From contig NZ_AUMF01000008.1 of NCBI RefSeq assembly GCF_000430545.1, positions 1-64,000 of the forward strand: a DNA stretch of 64,000 nucleotides, read 5' to 3'. The notes beneath the pieces are model-generated. The model saw only the letters and a list, made by a program, of their open reading frames with translations, was not told the DNA's origin and did not search any database. Positions 24,948-33,654 of this stretch are shown in pieces. The position numbers were made by a program, and so were the translations under genes. The first letter of the stretch is position 1. Every line of letters starts with the position of its first letter. Origin of the DNA: Tenacibaculum ovolyticum DSM 18103 (lineage in GTDB: Bacteria > Bacteroidota > Bacteroidia > Flavobacteriales > Flavobacteriaceae).

Positions 24948-26054
24948 TTACAATCCGTTAACAATTAATTTTGCCGTTTTTTCTGAAGCTCCTTTACCTC
25001 CTAATTTATCTTCTAATTCATGATATGATAAAAATAGCTGTTCTCTGTGTTTAACTTCAAGAATATGCAATAACTCCTTTTTAAGGTTCTCTTTTGTAAA
25101 ATCATTTTGAATTAATTCTTTTACAACTTCCTTATCCATAATTAAATTTACTAACGATATATACTCTAAAGTAATAATTCGTTTTGCTATTTGATATGAA
25201 ATATTGCTACCTTTATAGCATACTACCTGAGGCACTTTAAACAATGCTGTTTCTAAAGTTGCTGTTCCAGAAGCAACTAAAGCAGCGTGTGAGATACTTA
25301 ATAAGTCGTATGTTTTATTATTTATAAACTTTACGTTTTTACCTCCAATAAATCCATTATAAAATTCATAAGGTTGACTTGGGGCTCCTGCCACAACAAA
25401 TTGGTAGTTAGAGAAATCATCTACTAAAGATAACATAACAGCTAACATTTTTGTTATTTCTTGTTTTCTACTTCCTGGTAATAAAGCAATAATTTCTTTA
25501 TTTCCTAAATCATATTCTTTACGAAATAATTCTTCATCAACTTGTTTTCTGCCTGCAATTCCATCAATTAATGGATGTCCAACAAAATTTACATTGTAAT
25601 TGTATTTTTTGTAGAACTCTTTTTCAAACGGAAGAATAACAAACATTTCATCAACATCTCTTTTAATATCCTTTACCCTTCCTGCTCTACTTGCCCAAAC
25701 TTGTGGTGAAATATAATAATTTGTTTTAAATCCTTGTTGTTTAGCCCATTTAGCTATTCGAAGATTAAAACCTGAATTATCAATAAAAATAATTACATCT
25801 GGTTTAAATTCTGCGATGTCTTTTTTACAAAAAGACATCATTCCTAGTATTTTTCGCAAATTCATTATTACCTCTATGAATCCCATAAAGGCACGCTCTT
25901 TATAATGCTTAACAAGCTCACCTCCTACTTCTTGCATTAAATCTCCACCCCAAAAACGAATATCAGCATTAGGATCTTCTTTTAATAAAGATTTCATTAA
26001 GTTAGCTCCATGTAAATCTCCAGAAGCTTCTCCTACAAGAATATAATATTTCAT
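24948..26054 (-). CDS. lpxB: Lipid-A-disaccharide synthase
   Basis: GT19 glycosyltransferase joining UDP-diacylglucosamine and lipid X during lipid A synthesis at the inner membrane. 368 aa, the normal length. Recognised by the N-terminal YILVGEASGDLHGANLMKSL, the central YISPQVWASRAGRVKDIKRD, FVGHPLIDG, LLPGSRKQEI and the nucleotide-binding ASGTATLETAL. Third in a minus-strand run surE - small membrane protein - lpxB; only 9 bp separate it from the gene before it. Confidence 0.96.
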   Translation of the reverse strand: MKYYILVGEASGDLHGANLMKSLLKEDPNADIRFWGGDLMQEVGGELVKHYKERAFMGFIEVIMNLRKILGMMSFCKKDIAEFKPDVIIFIDNSGFNLRIAKWAKQQGFKTNYYISPQVWASRAGRVKDIKRDVDEMFVILPFEKEFYKKYNYNVNFVGHPLIDGIAGRKQVDEELFRKEYDLGNKEIIALLPGSRKQEITKMLAVMLSLVDDFSNYQFVVAGAPSQPYEFYNGFIGGKNVKFINNKTYDLLSISHAALVASGTATLETALFKVPQVVCYKGSNISYQIAKRIITLEYISLVNLIMDKEVVKELIQNDFTKENLKKELLHILEVKHREQLFLSYHELEDKLGGKGASEKTAKLIVNGL

Positions 26055-26063
26055 AAAGTAACT

Positions 26064-26351
26064 TTATATAAATTTTAAAACAAGTGTTACTAAAGCAATT
26101 GCTACTGTCGTTATTAAAACACCTCTAGCTCTGTAATCTTGATTCTTTTTTAAAAACACCCAAAAAACAAACAAGTTAGGGATTGCTGCCAAAGCCAATA
26201 CAGGCCCTAAAACACCACCTTCTCTCACCTTTTTAAAAGTTTCAGTTACAGTATCATCAGATATAAATTCTAAATAAATAAAAAGTCCGCAACTAGTAGC
26301 TATTATAGATATTAAAATTCCGATAAGAACTTCTTTTCTTATATTTCCCAT
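26064..26351 (-). CDS. Small three-helix membrane protein of unknown function
   Basis: 95 aa. Hydrophobic helices at about 8-28, 48-66 and 77-94, with a short charged loop (DDTVTETFKKVREGG) and a basic one (KKNQDYRARG). It overlaps the end of surE by 13 bp and lies 9 bp before lpxB, so it is translationally tied to both. I do not recognise a named family. The fixed position next to lpxB invites a role near the inner membrane, which is inference. Confidence 0.75.
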   Translation of the reverse strand: MGNIRKEVLIGILISIIATSCGLFIYLEFISDDTVTETFKKVREGGVLGPVLALAAIPNLFVFWVFLKKNQDYRARGVLITTVAIALVTLVLKFI

Positions 26352-27109
26352 GAATTTATTTTTTGTATTGCATGATGTGCAGTCATATCAAATTGAACAG
26401 GAACCATTGATATATAACCATTTTCTAATGCCCAAATATCAGTATCTTGACCTTTGTCTCTATTTACAAACTCTCCAGACAACCAATAATATTCTTTTCC
26501 GTGAGGGCTCTTTCGTTTCTCGAAATCTTCTTTCCAATATCCATTGGCCTGACGACAAACACGAACTCCTTTTAATTCACTTTCTTTTAACTTCGGAATG
26601 TTTACGTTTAAAACCACCCCTTCAGGTAATCCATTTAATAAAACATTTAACACTATTTTTTCTATGAATTTTTTTGCCGCTCTAAAATCAGCATGCCAAT
26701 CAAAATCTAATAATGAGAAACCAATTGCAGGAATCCCTTCAATACCAGCTTCAACAGCAGCACTCATCGTTCCTGAATAAATAACGTTTATTGATGAATT
26801 TGCACCATGGTTAATTCCCGAAACACATAAATCTGGTGTACGGTTTAAAATTTTATTTTTCGCCATTTTAACACAATCAGCTGGTGTACCAGAGCAACTA
26901 TATTCTATTTGTGGTCCTTCATCAATTGTAATAGGATTACAATGCAATACATTATTAACAGTAATTGCATGCCCCATTCCACTTTGTGGACTATCAGGAG
27001 CTACAACTACTACATCTCCTATTTTATTCATTATTTCAATAAGCATACGAATACCTGGCGCGGTAATTCCATCATCATTAGTTACCAAGATTAAGGGTCT
27101 TTCTTGCAT
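26339..27109 (-). CDS. surE: 5'/3'-nucleotidase SurE
   Basis: Metal-dependent phosphatase acting on nucleoside monophosphates. 256 aa. Signature N-terminus LILVTNDDGITAPGI with the metal-binding aspartates, then VVAPDSPQSGMGHAIT, SGTPADCVKMA and SGINHGANSSINVIYSGTMS. ATG at 27109 with a -7-like TACATTTG at 27135-27128, giving a very short leader. It heads the surE-membrane protein-lpxB run. Confidence 0.95.
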   Translation of the reverse strand: MQERPLILVTNDDGITAPGIRMLIEIMNKIGDVVVVAPDSPQSGMGHAITVNNVLHCNPITIDEGPQIEYSCSGTPADCVKMAKNKILNRTPDLCVSGINHGANSSINVIYSGTMSAAVEAGIEGIPAIGFSLLDFDWHADFRAAKKFIEKIVLNVLLNGLPEGVVLNVNIPKLKESELKGVRVCRQANGYWKEDFEKRKSPHGKEYYWLSGEFVNRDKGQDTDIWALENGYISMVPVQFDMTAHHAIQKINSWEI

Positions 27110-27466
27110 AGTATGTAAGTTTTACAACAAATGTAACATAAAAAAAGCACTCTTATTTTAACATTTCGTAAAGACAGATTCCTTTATTTTATATGTAAAA
27201 TTGTAGTAGTCAAAGAGAAACAAAAAAACATATTTTATTACTTATTTAGTTCCTATTATTTTTTCTACATTTATTTAGTGAACATATACTTAAATAAGCT
27301 ATCATACTTTATTGTTTTTAAAAAGACGGTTAATTATTTAAAGATGAGTGCTATTAAATTACCTGGATTAAAAAATAAGTATAAGTAAAGCACTTAAAAA
27401 TTAAAAAAATGGCATTATTTTAGTAGATTAGTAATGCAAAAACACCCTTAAAAAGAAAAAAGATAC
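27110..27466. other. Divergent surE / Prc protease intergenic region
   Basis: Very AT-rich. It holds the surE -7-like box on the minus strand (27135-27128) and presumably the Prc promoter, for which no clear TTG/TAnnTTTG pair is seen. A 14-codon ORF at 27344-27388 is present but has no support as a gene. Confidence 0.5.
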
Positions 27467-29587
27467 ATGAAGACGAGATATATCATTCCATTTTTAGCAA
27501 TTACACTATTATTCTCAAATACAATATTCTCAAATACAATCTCTGAAAAAGACCCTGAAAAGGATCGCGTAATTATATATGTCTTAAAAAATATTCTAAG
27601 TAGATATCATTATGTTCAAAAAGAATTAAATGATGATTTCTCTGAGCACGTTTATAATACCTTTATTGATGGTTTGGATCCTAGTAAAAGGTATTTCACT
27701 CAAGAGGATTTAAAAGAATTCTCTCAGTTTAAGTATCAAATAGATAATCAATTAAAAGATACCAAAATAGATTTCTACAAATTGGTTTACAATCGTTTTT
27801 TAGAGAAGCTAAGTACTGCTAAAAATAATTATCGTTCTTTATTAACGCATTCTTTTAACTACAAAAAAAATGAAGTAATAGATGTCGATTATGAAAAAAT
27901 TCCTTTTGCTAAAAACGAAAGTGAATTAATTGATTACTGGAGAAAACAATTAAAGTTATCAATATTAAGTAGGGTTGAAGATGCCGAAAACCTACAAAAA
28001 GAAAGACTTAAAAAAGACAGCACATTTAAGAAGAAAACATTCTCTGAGTTAGAAAAAGAAGCTCGAAAAGAAGTTTTAAAAAACATGAATGAGTTATATG
28101 AACGTATTGATGAACTTGAAAATTCTGATTGGTATTCTACTTTCTTAAATAGTGTTGTTAGTGGATTTGGACCACATACAACCTATATGTCTCCTCGAAT
28201 AAAATCTCGTTTTGATCAAGAAATGTCTGGTAAGTTAGAAGGTATTGGTGCCCGTTTACAAAAAAAAGGTATTTACACACATATTGTTGAACTTATTTCT
28301 GGTGGCCCTGCATGGAAGCAAGGTGAACTAGAACCTGATGATATTATATTAAAAGTAGCACAAGGTGATGCTGAACCTTTAGATATTGTAGGAATGCGTT
28401 TAGATGATGCTATTAAGTTTATAAAAGGAAAAAAAGGAACTGTAGTTCGTTTAACTGTTAAGAAAAAAATTGATGGTTCGACTAAAATTATTCCGATTAC
28501 TAGAGACGTTGTTGAACTTGATGAAACTTTTGTAAAATCGAGTATTGTTGAAAAAAATGGTAAAAAATATGGTGTTATCGATTTACCAAGATTTTATATT
28601 GATTTTAATGATTTAAGCCGTAGAGATGCTGCTAAAGACATGGAGAAGGAAATTGAACGTTTAAAAAATGAAAACGTAAAAGGTTTAATTGTTGATTTAC
28701 GTGATAATGGAGGTGGTTCTTTAAAAACTGCTATTGAAATTGGAGGATTATTTATTAAAAAAGGTCCTATAGTACAAGTTAAATACAGAGATGAAGAACC
28801 AGTAATTAAAAATGACACTGATTCTAAAATTCAGTGGAATGGTCCTTTAGTTGTTATGGTTAATGAATTTTCTGCTTCGGCTTCTGAGATTTTTGCTGCT
28901 GCAATGCAAGATTATAAGCGTGGGGTAATTATTGGAGGTAAACAAACTTACGGAAAAGGAACTGTACAAAATGTTCTACCTATTAATCGTTTTTACGAAC
29001 AGTATCCTAGTGATTTAGGAGCTTTGAAAATGACAATTCAAAAATTTTATAGAATAAACGGTGGGTCTACTCAAATTGAAGGTGTATACTCAGATATTTC
29101 ATTACCTACTAGATATAGTTACATGAAATTTGGGGAACGTGATTTAGACGGTGCTTTACCTTGGGATAAAGTTCAGCAAGCAAAATATAGTACGCTAAAC
29201 TCATACAGTAATTATAGAGATGTTGTTTATAGTAGTCAGCAACGAGTGTTAGGTGATAAAAAATTCAAAAAGATTAATGAGTACGCTAAATGGTTAAAGA
29301 AAAACCAAGAAGAGAGAGTTTATTCTTTAAACTATAATACTTACAAGAAAGAAAGTAACGGAAAAGTAAAAGAGGCTGAACAATTTAAAGACATCTTTAA
29401 GTTTGATTCGAACTTAACTTTTAACTCACCTAAATATGAATTAAACTTATTTTCAAAAGATACCGTTTTAAAAGAAAAACGTATTGTATGGCATAAAAAT
29501 TTAAAGAAAGATATTTATTTAAATGAAGCGCTAAATGTACTAAGCGAGCTTAAAATGAATAAAAACTATACGATTGTAAAACAATAA
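27467..29587 (+). CDS. Carboxy-terminal (tail-specific) protease Prc, S41 family
   Basis: 706-aa periplasmic serine protease that trims or degrades proteins from the C-terminus. Signal peptide at 1-22, containing a direct 15-bp duplication that yields FSNTIFSNTI. N-terminal helical TSP domain (about 40-200, with DGLDPSKRYFTQEDL), PDZ domain (about 230-325, GARLQKKGIYTHIVELISGG), then the S41 core with NEFSASASEIFAAAMQDY (catalytic Ser near 471) and TYGKGTVQ (catalytic Lys near 497). A long C-terminal DUF3340-like region completes the Prc form. Monocistronic with a strong terminator. Confidence 0.95.
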   Translation: MKTRYIIPFLAITLLFSNTIFSNTISEKDPEKDRVIIYVLKNILSRYHYVQKELNDDFSEHVYNTFIDGLDPSKRYFTQEDLKEFSQFKYQIDNQLKDTKIDFYKLVYNRFLEKLSTAKNNYRSLLTHSFNYKKNEVIDVDYEKIPFAKNESELIDYWRKQLKLSILSRVEDAENLQKERLKKDSTFKKKTFSELEKEARKEVLKNMNELYERIDELENSDWYSTFLNSVVSGFGPHTTYMSPRIKSRFDQEMSGKLEGIGARLQKKGIYTHIVELISGGPAWKQGELEPDDIILKVAQGDAEPLDIVGMRLDDAIKFIKGKKGTVVRLTVKKKIDGSTKIIPITRDVVELDETFVKSSIVEKNGKKYGVIDLPRFYIDFNDLSRRDAAKDMEKEIERLKNENVKGLIVDLRDNGGGSLKTAIEIGGLFIKKGPIVQVKYRDEEPVIKNDTDSKIQWNGPLVVMVNEFSASASEIFAAAMQDYKRGVIIGGKQTYGKGTVQNVLPINRFYEQYPSDLGALKMTIQKFYRINGGSTQIEGVYSDISLPTRYSYMKFGERDLDGALPWDKVQQAKYSTLNSYSNYRDVVYSSQQRVLGDKKFKKINEYAKWLKKNQEERVYSLNYNTYKKESNGKVKEAEQFKDIFKFDSNLTFNSPKYELNLFSKDTVLKEKRIVWHKNLKKDIYLNEALNVLSELKMNKNYTIVKQ

Positions 29588-29614
29588 AAAAAGCAGCCTT
29601 AGGGCTGCTTTTTT
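29585..29614. terminator. Bidirectional terminator
   Basis: AAAAAAGCAGCCTTAGGGCTGC followed by a T tract, between the convergent Prc and DUF2797 genes. Confidence 0.9.
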
Positions 29615-29633
29615 TATTATATTTTATACTTAA

Positions 29634-30428
29634 TTAAATCACATTTAAATTTACAACCACTCCCTCATTAGAACGGACGTTAAAAACTCTCTCATCTTCA
29701 AATATTAAATACTGTCCCTTTATCCCTGTTAACTTACCTGTATAAGTTTGTTCTTTTACAATATTTAAACTTTTTGGTTTTAATGGATATTTTTTAACAG
29801 GAAAGTTAATTAGTGTTTCTTTATTATTTTCAATAATGTACTGCTGTGCTTCTTCGGGAATAAAACTTTGTAATTTTTCTTTCCAAGCAACCAAGTTTTC
29901 ATCATCAATATCATTTTTTAACATTTTTCGCCAATTAGTCTTGTCAGCTACATGCTCTTTTAAAGCAACCTCAGTAATTCCTGCTAAATAACGATTAGGC
30001 ACCTCAACAATTTCAATTGCTTCATGTGCACCTTGATCTATCCATCGTGTTGGCACTTGTTGCTTTCTTGTAACTCCTACTTTTACATTACTAGAGTTTG
30101 CTAAATAAACTATATGAGGTTTTAATTGTACGCTCTTTTCATATTCTAAATCACGATCTTCTTCACCTAAATGTGCTTTACTTAATTCAGGTCGCATAAT
30201 CCAATCTCCCGCATTTGGTGTTTCAAAAAAACATTTTTTACAAAAACCTTGACGATACACTTCTTTCTCTAAATGACAACTTAAACATTCGTAAGTAACG
30301 AAACTTAACGTTATTTCTCTGTTTAACAACTGATTTACATTTATAAAATCAGACTTCATGTCTAAATAATATTGAACCGTATCTAATTTTTCGGTTGACA
30401 TCTTTTTTAAAACTCCTTGGTACTGCAT
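29634..30428 (-). CDS. DUF2797 family protein
   Basis: 264 aa. A zinc-ribbon-like region near the N-terminus has CLSCHLEKEVYRQGFCKKCF (cysteines at about 50, 53, 65, 68). Other family segments are VYLANSSNVKVGVTRKQQVP and RWIDQGAHEAI, typical of DUF2797; the VGVTR-type stretch recalls GIY-YIG folds. The function is unknown; the cysteines and basic patches would suit nucleic-acid binding. Start ATG at 30428; an internal ATG at residue 10 (MSTEKL) is an equally plausible start. Confidence 0.8.
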   Translation of the reverse strand: MQYQGVLKKMSTEKLDTVQYYLDMKSDFINVNQLLNREITLSFVTYECLSCHLEKEVYRQGFCKKCFFETPNAGDWIMRPELSKAHLGEEDRDLEYEKSVQLKPHIVYLANSSNVKVGVTRKQQVPTRWIDQGAHEAIEIVEVPNRYLAGITEVALKEHVADKTNWRKMLKNDIDDENLVAWKEKLQSFIPEEAQQYIIENNKETLINFPVKKYPLKPKSLNIVKEQTYTGKLTGIKGQYLIFEDERVFNVRSNEGVVVNLNVI

Positions 30429-30494
30429 GTCTTAAATTTTATTACTTTTAGCTTTACAAACTTACTGTAAAAAAACTAAATTAAGAGTTAATCT

Positions 30495-32003
30495 ATGTCG
30501 TTTCCATTTATAAATTCTATCATCTCTTGGTTTTTAAAAAAACGAAAACATCAAGTAGAGTTATTTTTAAAATATCCAATTGATGTGCAAAATGAGTTGC
30601 TTCAAAAACTATTAAACACTGCAAAGAATACTGAATTCGGAAAATTACATAAATTTTCTTCTATAAAAAATTACACTGATTTTTCTAACATTGTACCTAT
30701 TCAGAAATATGAGAGTATTGAACCTTTAATTGAACGATGTAGAAAAGGGGAACAAAACTTATTTTGGCCCACTCCTATTCATTGGTTTGCAAAAAGTAGC
30801 GGAACAACAAATGCTAAAAGTAAGTTTATACCTGTTAGTGACGAAGCTCTTGAAGACTGTCATTTAAAGGCTGGGAAAGACATGTTGTGTTTATATATTA
30901 ATAACAATGTAGATACACAAATGTTTACCGGTAAAGGCTTAAAGTTAGGTGGTAGTACTGCTATTTACGAAGATAACAATTCGTATTTCGGTGATTTATC
31001 AGCAATTATAACAGAAAACTTACCTTTTTGGGCAGATTTTAGCTCTGCTCCTAGCTCAGAAGTTTCTTTAATGGCTGAATGGGAAACTAAAATGGAAGCC
31101 ATTATTGAAGAGACAATTAATGAAAACATTACGAGTTTGGTTGGTGTTCCTAGCTGGATGTTAGTGCTTTTAAATCGTGTTTTAGAAAAGACTGGTAAAA
31201 ATAACATTTTAGAAGTATGGCCTAATTTAGAAGTCTATTTTCATGGTGGTGTAAACTTTAACCCATACCGAGAACAGTATAAAAAATTAATCCCGAAAAA
31301 AGATTTTAAGTATTATGAAACCTATAATGCTTCCGAAGGTTTCTTTGGCATTCAAGATATAAATAACTCAGAAGAATTACTACTAATGTTAGATTATGGG
31401 ATCTTCTATGAATTTATTCCTATGAATGAATATAACGGTGAAAACTCAACTACCATCCCGCTTTCTAAAGTAAAAAAAGATATCAATTACGCGATAATAA
31501 TTACTACTAATGGTGGTTTGTGGCGTTATTTAATTGGAGATACTGTTAAATTCACATCAACAGATCCGTATCGTATAAAAATTACTGGTAGAACCAAACA
31601 TCATATTAATGTTTTTGGAGAAGAGTTAATTATTGAAAATGCTGAAGAAGCTTTGAAATCTGCCAGTGAAAAAACAAATGCCAGTATTAAAGACTATACT
31701 GTTGGCCCTGTTTTTATGGATGATCGTAAAAGCGGTGCACATGAATGGGTTATAGAATTTAGTAAACCTCCTGAAAATCTTAAATATTTTACAGAATTAC
31801 TTGATAATGCTTTAAAATCTATCAATTCAGATTACGAAGCAAAACGTTATAATAATATGACCTTAGCAATGCCTATTATACACGAAGCTCGTAAAGGTTT
31901 ATTTTACGATTGGTTAAGAGAAAAAGGTAAATTAGGTGGCCAACATAAAGTTCCTCGTTTATCTAACAAACGTGATTTTGTTGAAGAACTACTAAAATTG
32001 TAA
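30495..32003 (+). CDS. GH3-like acyl-acid-amide synthetase family protein
   Basis: 502 aa, full length for the GH3 family. Plant GH3 enzymes adenylate carboxylic acids such as auxin and jasmonate and join them to amino acids. Visible motifs: FAKSSGTTNAKSKFIPVSDE (ATP-binding motif 1), YYETYNASEGFFGIQD (motif 2) and YLIGDTVKFTSTDPYRIKITGRTKH (motif 3, described in parts). All three catalytic motifs look intact. Bacterial members are common in Bacteroidota but their substrates are unknown. It is 3 bp before the Crp/Fnr gene, so they share a transcript. TAGCTTTA (30449-30456) is a possible -7 box. Confidence 0.88.
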   Translation: MSFPFINSIISWFLKKRKHQVELFLKYPIDVQNELLQKLLNTAKNTEFGKLHKFSSIKNYTDFSNIVPIQKYESIEPLIERCRKGEQNLFWPTPIHWFAKSSGTTNAKSKFIPVSDEALEDCHLKAGKDMLCLYINNNVDTQMFTGKGLKLGGSTAIYEDNNSYFGDLSAIITENLPFWADFSSAPSSEVSLMAEWETKMEAIIEETINENITSLVGVPSWMLVLLNRVLEKTGKNNILEVWPNLEVYFHGGVNFNPYREQYKKLIPKKDFKYYETYNASEGFFGIQDINNSEELLLMLDYGIFYEFIPMNEYNGENSTTIPLSKVKKDINYAIIITTNGGLWRYLIGDTVKFTSTDPYRIKITGRTKHHINVFGEELIIENAEEALKSASEKTNASIKDYTVGPVFMDDRKSGAHEWVIEFSKPPENLKYFTELLDNALKSINSDYEAKRYNNMTLAMPIIHEARKGLFYDWLREKGKLGGQHKVPRLSNKRDFVEELLKL

Positions 32004-32006
32004 TTT

Positions 32007-32567
32007 ATGAATTCTTTCTTAGAACAAAATGCTTCTTTGCTATTAGAAGCCCCTGAATTAGCTGCTGCTTTTAAAAATACTGTGAAGTTTGAGAAACACC
32101 CAAAACATCACATTTTACATGAAGCAGGCAAAATTTGCAATTATGTGTATATAATTACATCTGGTATTGCTCGTATATTTTACTACAAGGAAGATAAAGA
32201 TATTACTGTTCATATTTCAGCAGAGCAAGAAACAGTTACAGCTATAGATAGTTTTATTCAACGTAAAAAAAGTAAATATACTATTGAAGCTCTAGAAGAT
32301 TTAGAGGTTTTAAAAATTAAGCATGCCGATTTGGAAAACCTATTTGAAATAAACCCAAAATTTGAACGTTTCGGAAGATTATTTTTACAACAAATTTATG
32401 TTGAATTAGTTGAACGAATTGATGATTTACAACTACATACTGCACAAGAACGTTATCAAATTTTATTAGACAAAAAACCGCATCTTTTTAAGAGAATTTC
32501 AGCAAAACACATTGCTTCTTTTTTAGGTATGACTCCAGAAACTTTTAGCAGAATTAGAGCAAAGTAG
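32007..32567 (+). CDS. Crp/Fnr-family transcription regulator
   Basis: 186 aa. Cyclic-nucleotide-binding-type beta barrel at about 20-115 (HILHEAGKICNYVYIITSGI, then a TIEALEDLEVLKI segment), long dimer helix and a helix-turn-helix at about 160-184 (ISAKHIASFLGMTPETFSRI). The usual cAMP-contact residues are not evident and no iron-sulfur cysteine cluster like that of FNR is seen, so the signal is unknown. The recognition helix TPETFSRIR is of the classic Crp/Fnr type. It is coupled to the GH3-like gene upstream, and an FNR-like palindrome follows immediately, upstream of the Coq4-like gene. Confidence 0.9.
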   Translation: MNSFLEQNASLLLEAPELAAAFKNTVKFEKHPKHHILHEAGKICNYVYIITSGIARIFYYKEDKDITVHISAEQETVTAIDSFIQRKKSKYTIEALEDLEVLKIKHADLENLFEINPKFERFGRLFLQQIYVELVERIDDLQLHTAQERYQILLDKKPHLFKRISAKHIASFLGMTPETFSRIRAK

Positions 32568-32569
32568 TT

Positions 32570-32589
32570 TTCTTGATAATTGTCAAGAA
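32570..32589 (+). promoter_or_regulatory. FNR/CRP-like operator at about -41.5
   Basis: TTCTTGA and TCAAGAA form a perfect 7-bp inverted repeat around a 6-bp centre; the core TTGATAATTGTCAA differs from the FNR consensus TTGAT-N4-ATCAA at one base. A -7 box TACCTTTG lies at 32609-32616. With transcription starting near 32621, the palindrome centre (32579.5) sits at about -41.5, the class II activator position. Confidence 0.55.
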
Positions 32590-32633
32590 TTTATAGCATA
32601 CTATAAAATACCTTTGTCTTATAATCTATAATT

Positions 32634-33173
32634 ATGATAATAGCAGACGCTTTACAACAGTTTTATAAAGAAAATAATTTTGCAAAAGATGGTGGTGAAA
32701 ATGAAGACACTTTTAACTTAAAATTTAAATTATTCACTTTAAAACTCCCTAATTCTCAATTCAGAAAAAAGGTCGTTCACATTCATGATATTCAACATGT
32801 TTTATATAATTGTGATACTACATGGAAAGGAGAAGCCTTTATTGCTGGTTGGGAAATATCAACAGGTTTATGGAAACATTTCCCTATTGGTTTTATGAGT
32901 TTATGGGCAATGGGTTTTTCTTTATTAAACTACCCTAAAGATGTTTTTAAAGGCTATAAAGCGGGTATAAACACAATTGGTGTAGTAGATTTAAAACTTA
33001 GTAAACAAGAATTATTAGCCTTATCTCTTACAGAATTAAAAGAAAAAATTCAAAAAAAGCATACTGTTAAAATGGGATTCATTCAATTTATAAGTTTTTT
33101 TAGTTGGTCCCTCATAAGTCTTTTTGTTTTTTTATTCCCTATTAGTTTACTGCCTCTTTTATTGCTATTTTAA
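32634..33173 (+). CDS. Coq4-like protein
   Basis: 179 aa. Contains HDIQHVL (H51, D52, H55) and an acidic residue further on in KGEAFIAGWEIS, the arrangement of the Coq4 metal-binding motif (HDxxH...E). A hydrophobic C-terminus (about 144-178) suggests membrane association. Coq4 acts in ubiquinone synthesis, whereas Flavobacteria normally use menaquinone, so the role here must differ or is unknown. The promoter carries an FNR-like box next to a Crp/Fnr gene, hinting at respiratory or oxygen-linked control. Its 3' end overlaps the convergent TonB-domain gene by 32 bp. Confidence 0.65.
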   Translation: MIIADALQQFYKENNFAKDGGENEDTFNLKFKLFTLKLPNSQFRKKVVHIHDIQHVLYNCDTTWKGEAFIAGWEISTGLWKHFPIGFMSLWAMGFSLLNYPKDVFKGYKAGINTIGVVDLKLSKQELLALSLTELKEKIQKKHTVKMGFIQFISFFSWSLISLFVFLFPISLLPLLLLF

Positions 33174-33618
33174 TAGGTAATTGATATTGTGATACAACAG
33201 GCATACCTCTTTTAAATGCTGGTATTATTATAGGCAATTTTTTAATTACGCTTTTTAAAACACTATCTAACTGAGGTAATTGTTTATTAATTTTATTTGA
33301 TGCCGTAATTTTTTTTAATTTGAACCTACCTTCAGCATCAATTAATAAATCAATTAAAATAGTTTCATTAATAAACTCTTCTGTTCTAAAATTATGTATT
33401 ACTAAAGATTCTTGAATTCTTTTATTTATTTCTTTTCTAAAGCAAGTTGTTTTTTCTTTTACGGGTAAATCTTTGCAGATTTTAAAACTTGGTGAAATGT
33501 CTACTTTAGAATAATCAACAACTGTATTTACCACATGTTTTTTAGGCTCTTTAAAAAATGAGTCGCATGATAAAAATAATAAAACAATTATAAGAAAAGT
33601 AACATAACAATACCTCAT
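33142..33618 (-). CDS. TonB C-terminal-like domain lipoprotein
   Basis: 158 aa with lipobox cysteine 18 (VLLFLSCDSF). The C-terminal half has the shape of a TonB carboxy-terminal domain (LIDLLIDAEGRFKLKKITAS, then PAFKRGMPVVSQYQLPIKI). It lacks the membrane anchor and proline-rich span of a working TonB, so it is more likely an adaptor or envelope-binding module. It lies 37 bp downstream of the TPR gene at the end of the BlaI/BlaR-type operon. Confidence 0.65.
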   Translation of the reverse strand: MRYCYVTFLIIVLLFLSCDSFFKEPKKHVVNTVVDYSKVDISPSFKICKDLPVKEKTTCFRKEINKRIQESLVIHNFRTEEFINETILIDLLIDAEGRFKLKKITASNKINKQLPQLDSVLKSVIKKLPIIIPAFKRGMPVVSQYQLPIKIAIKEAVN

Positions 33619-33654
33619 CTCATTGATTTTTAGATGAAAGTACGAAAAATTGTT

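Noticed and set aside
27344..27388. 14-codon ORF (MSAIKLPGLKNKYK) upstream of the Prc gene
   Set aside because: No promoter, no recognisable homologue and too short to support without comparison.
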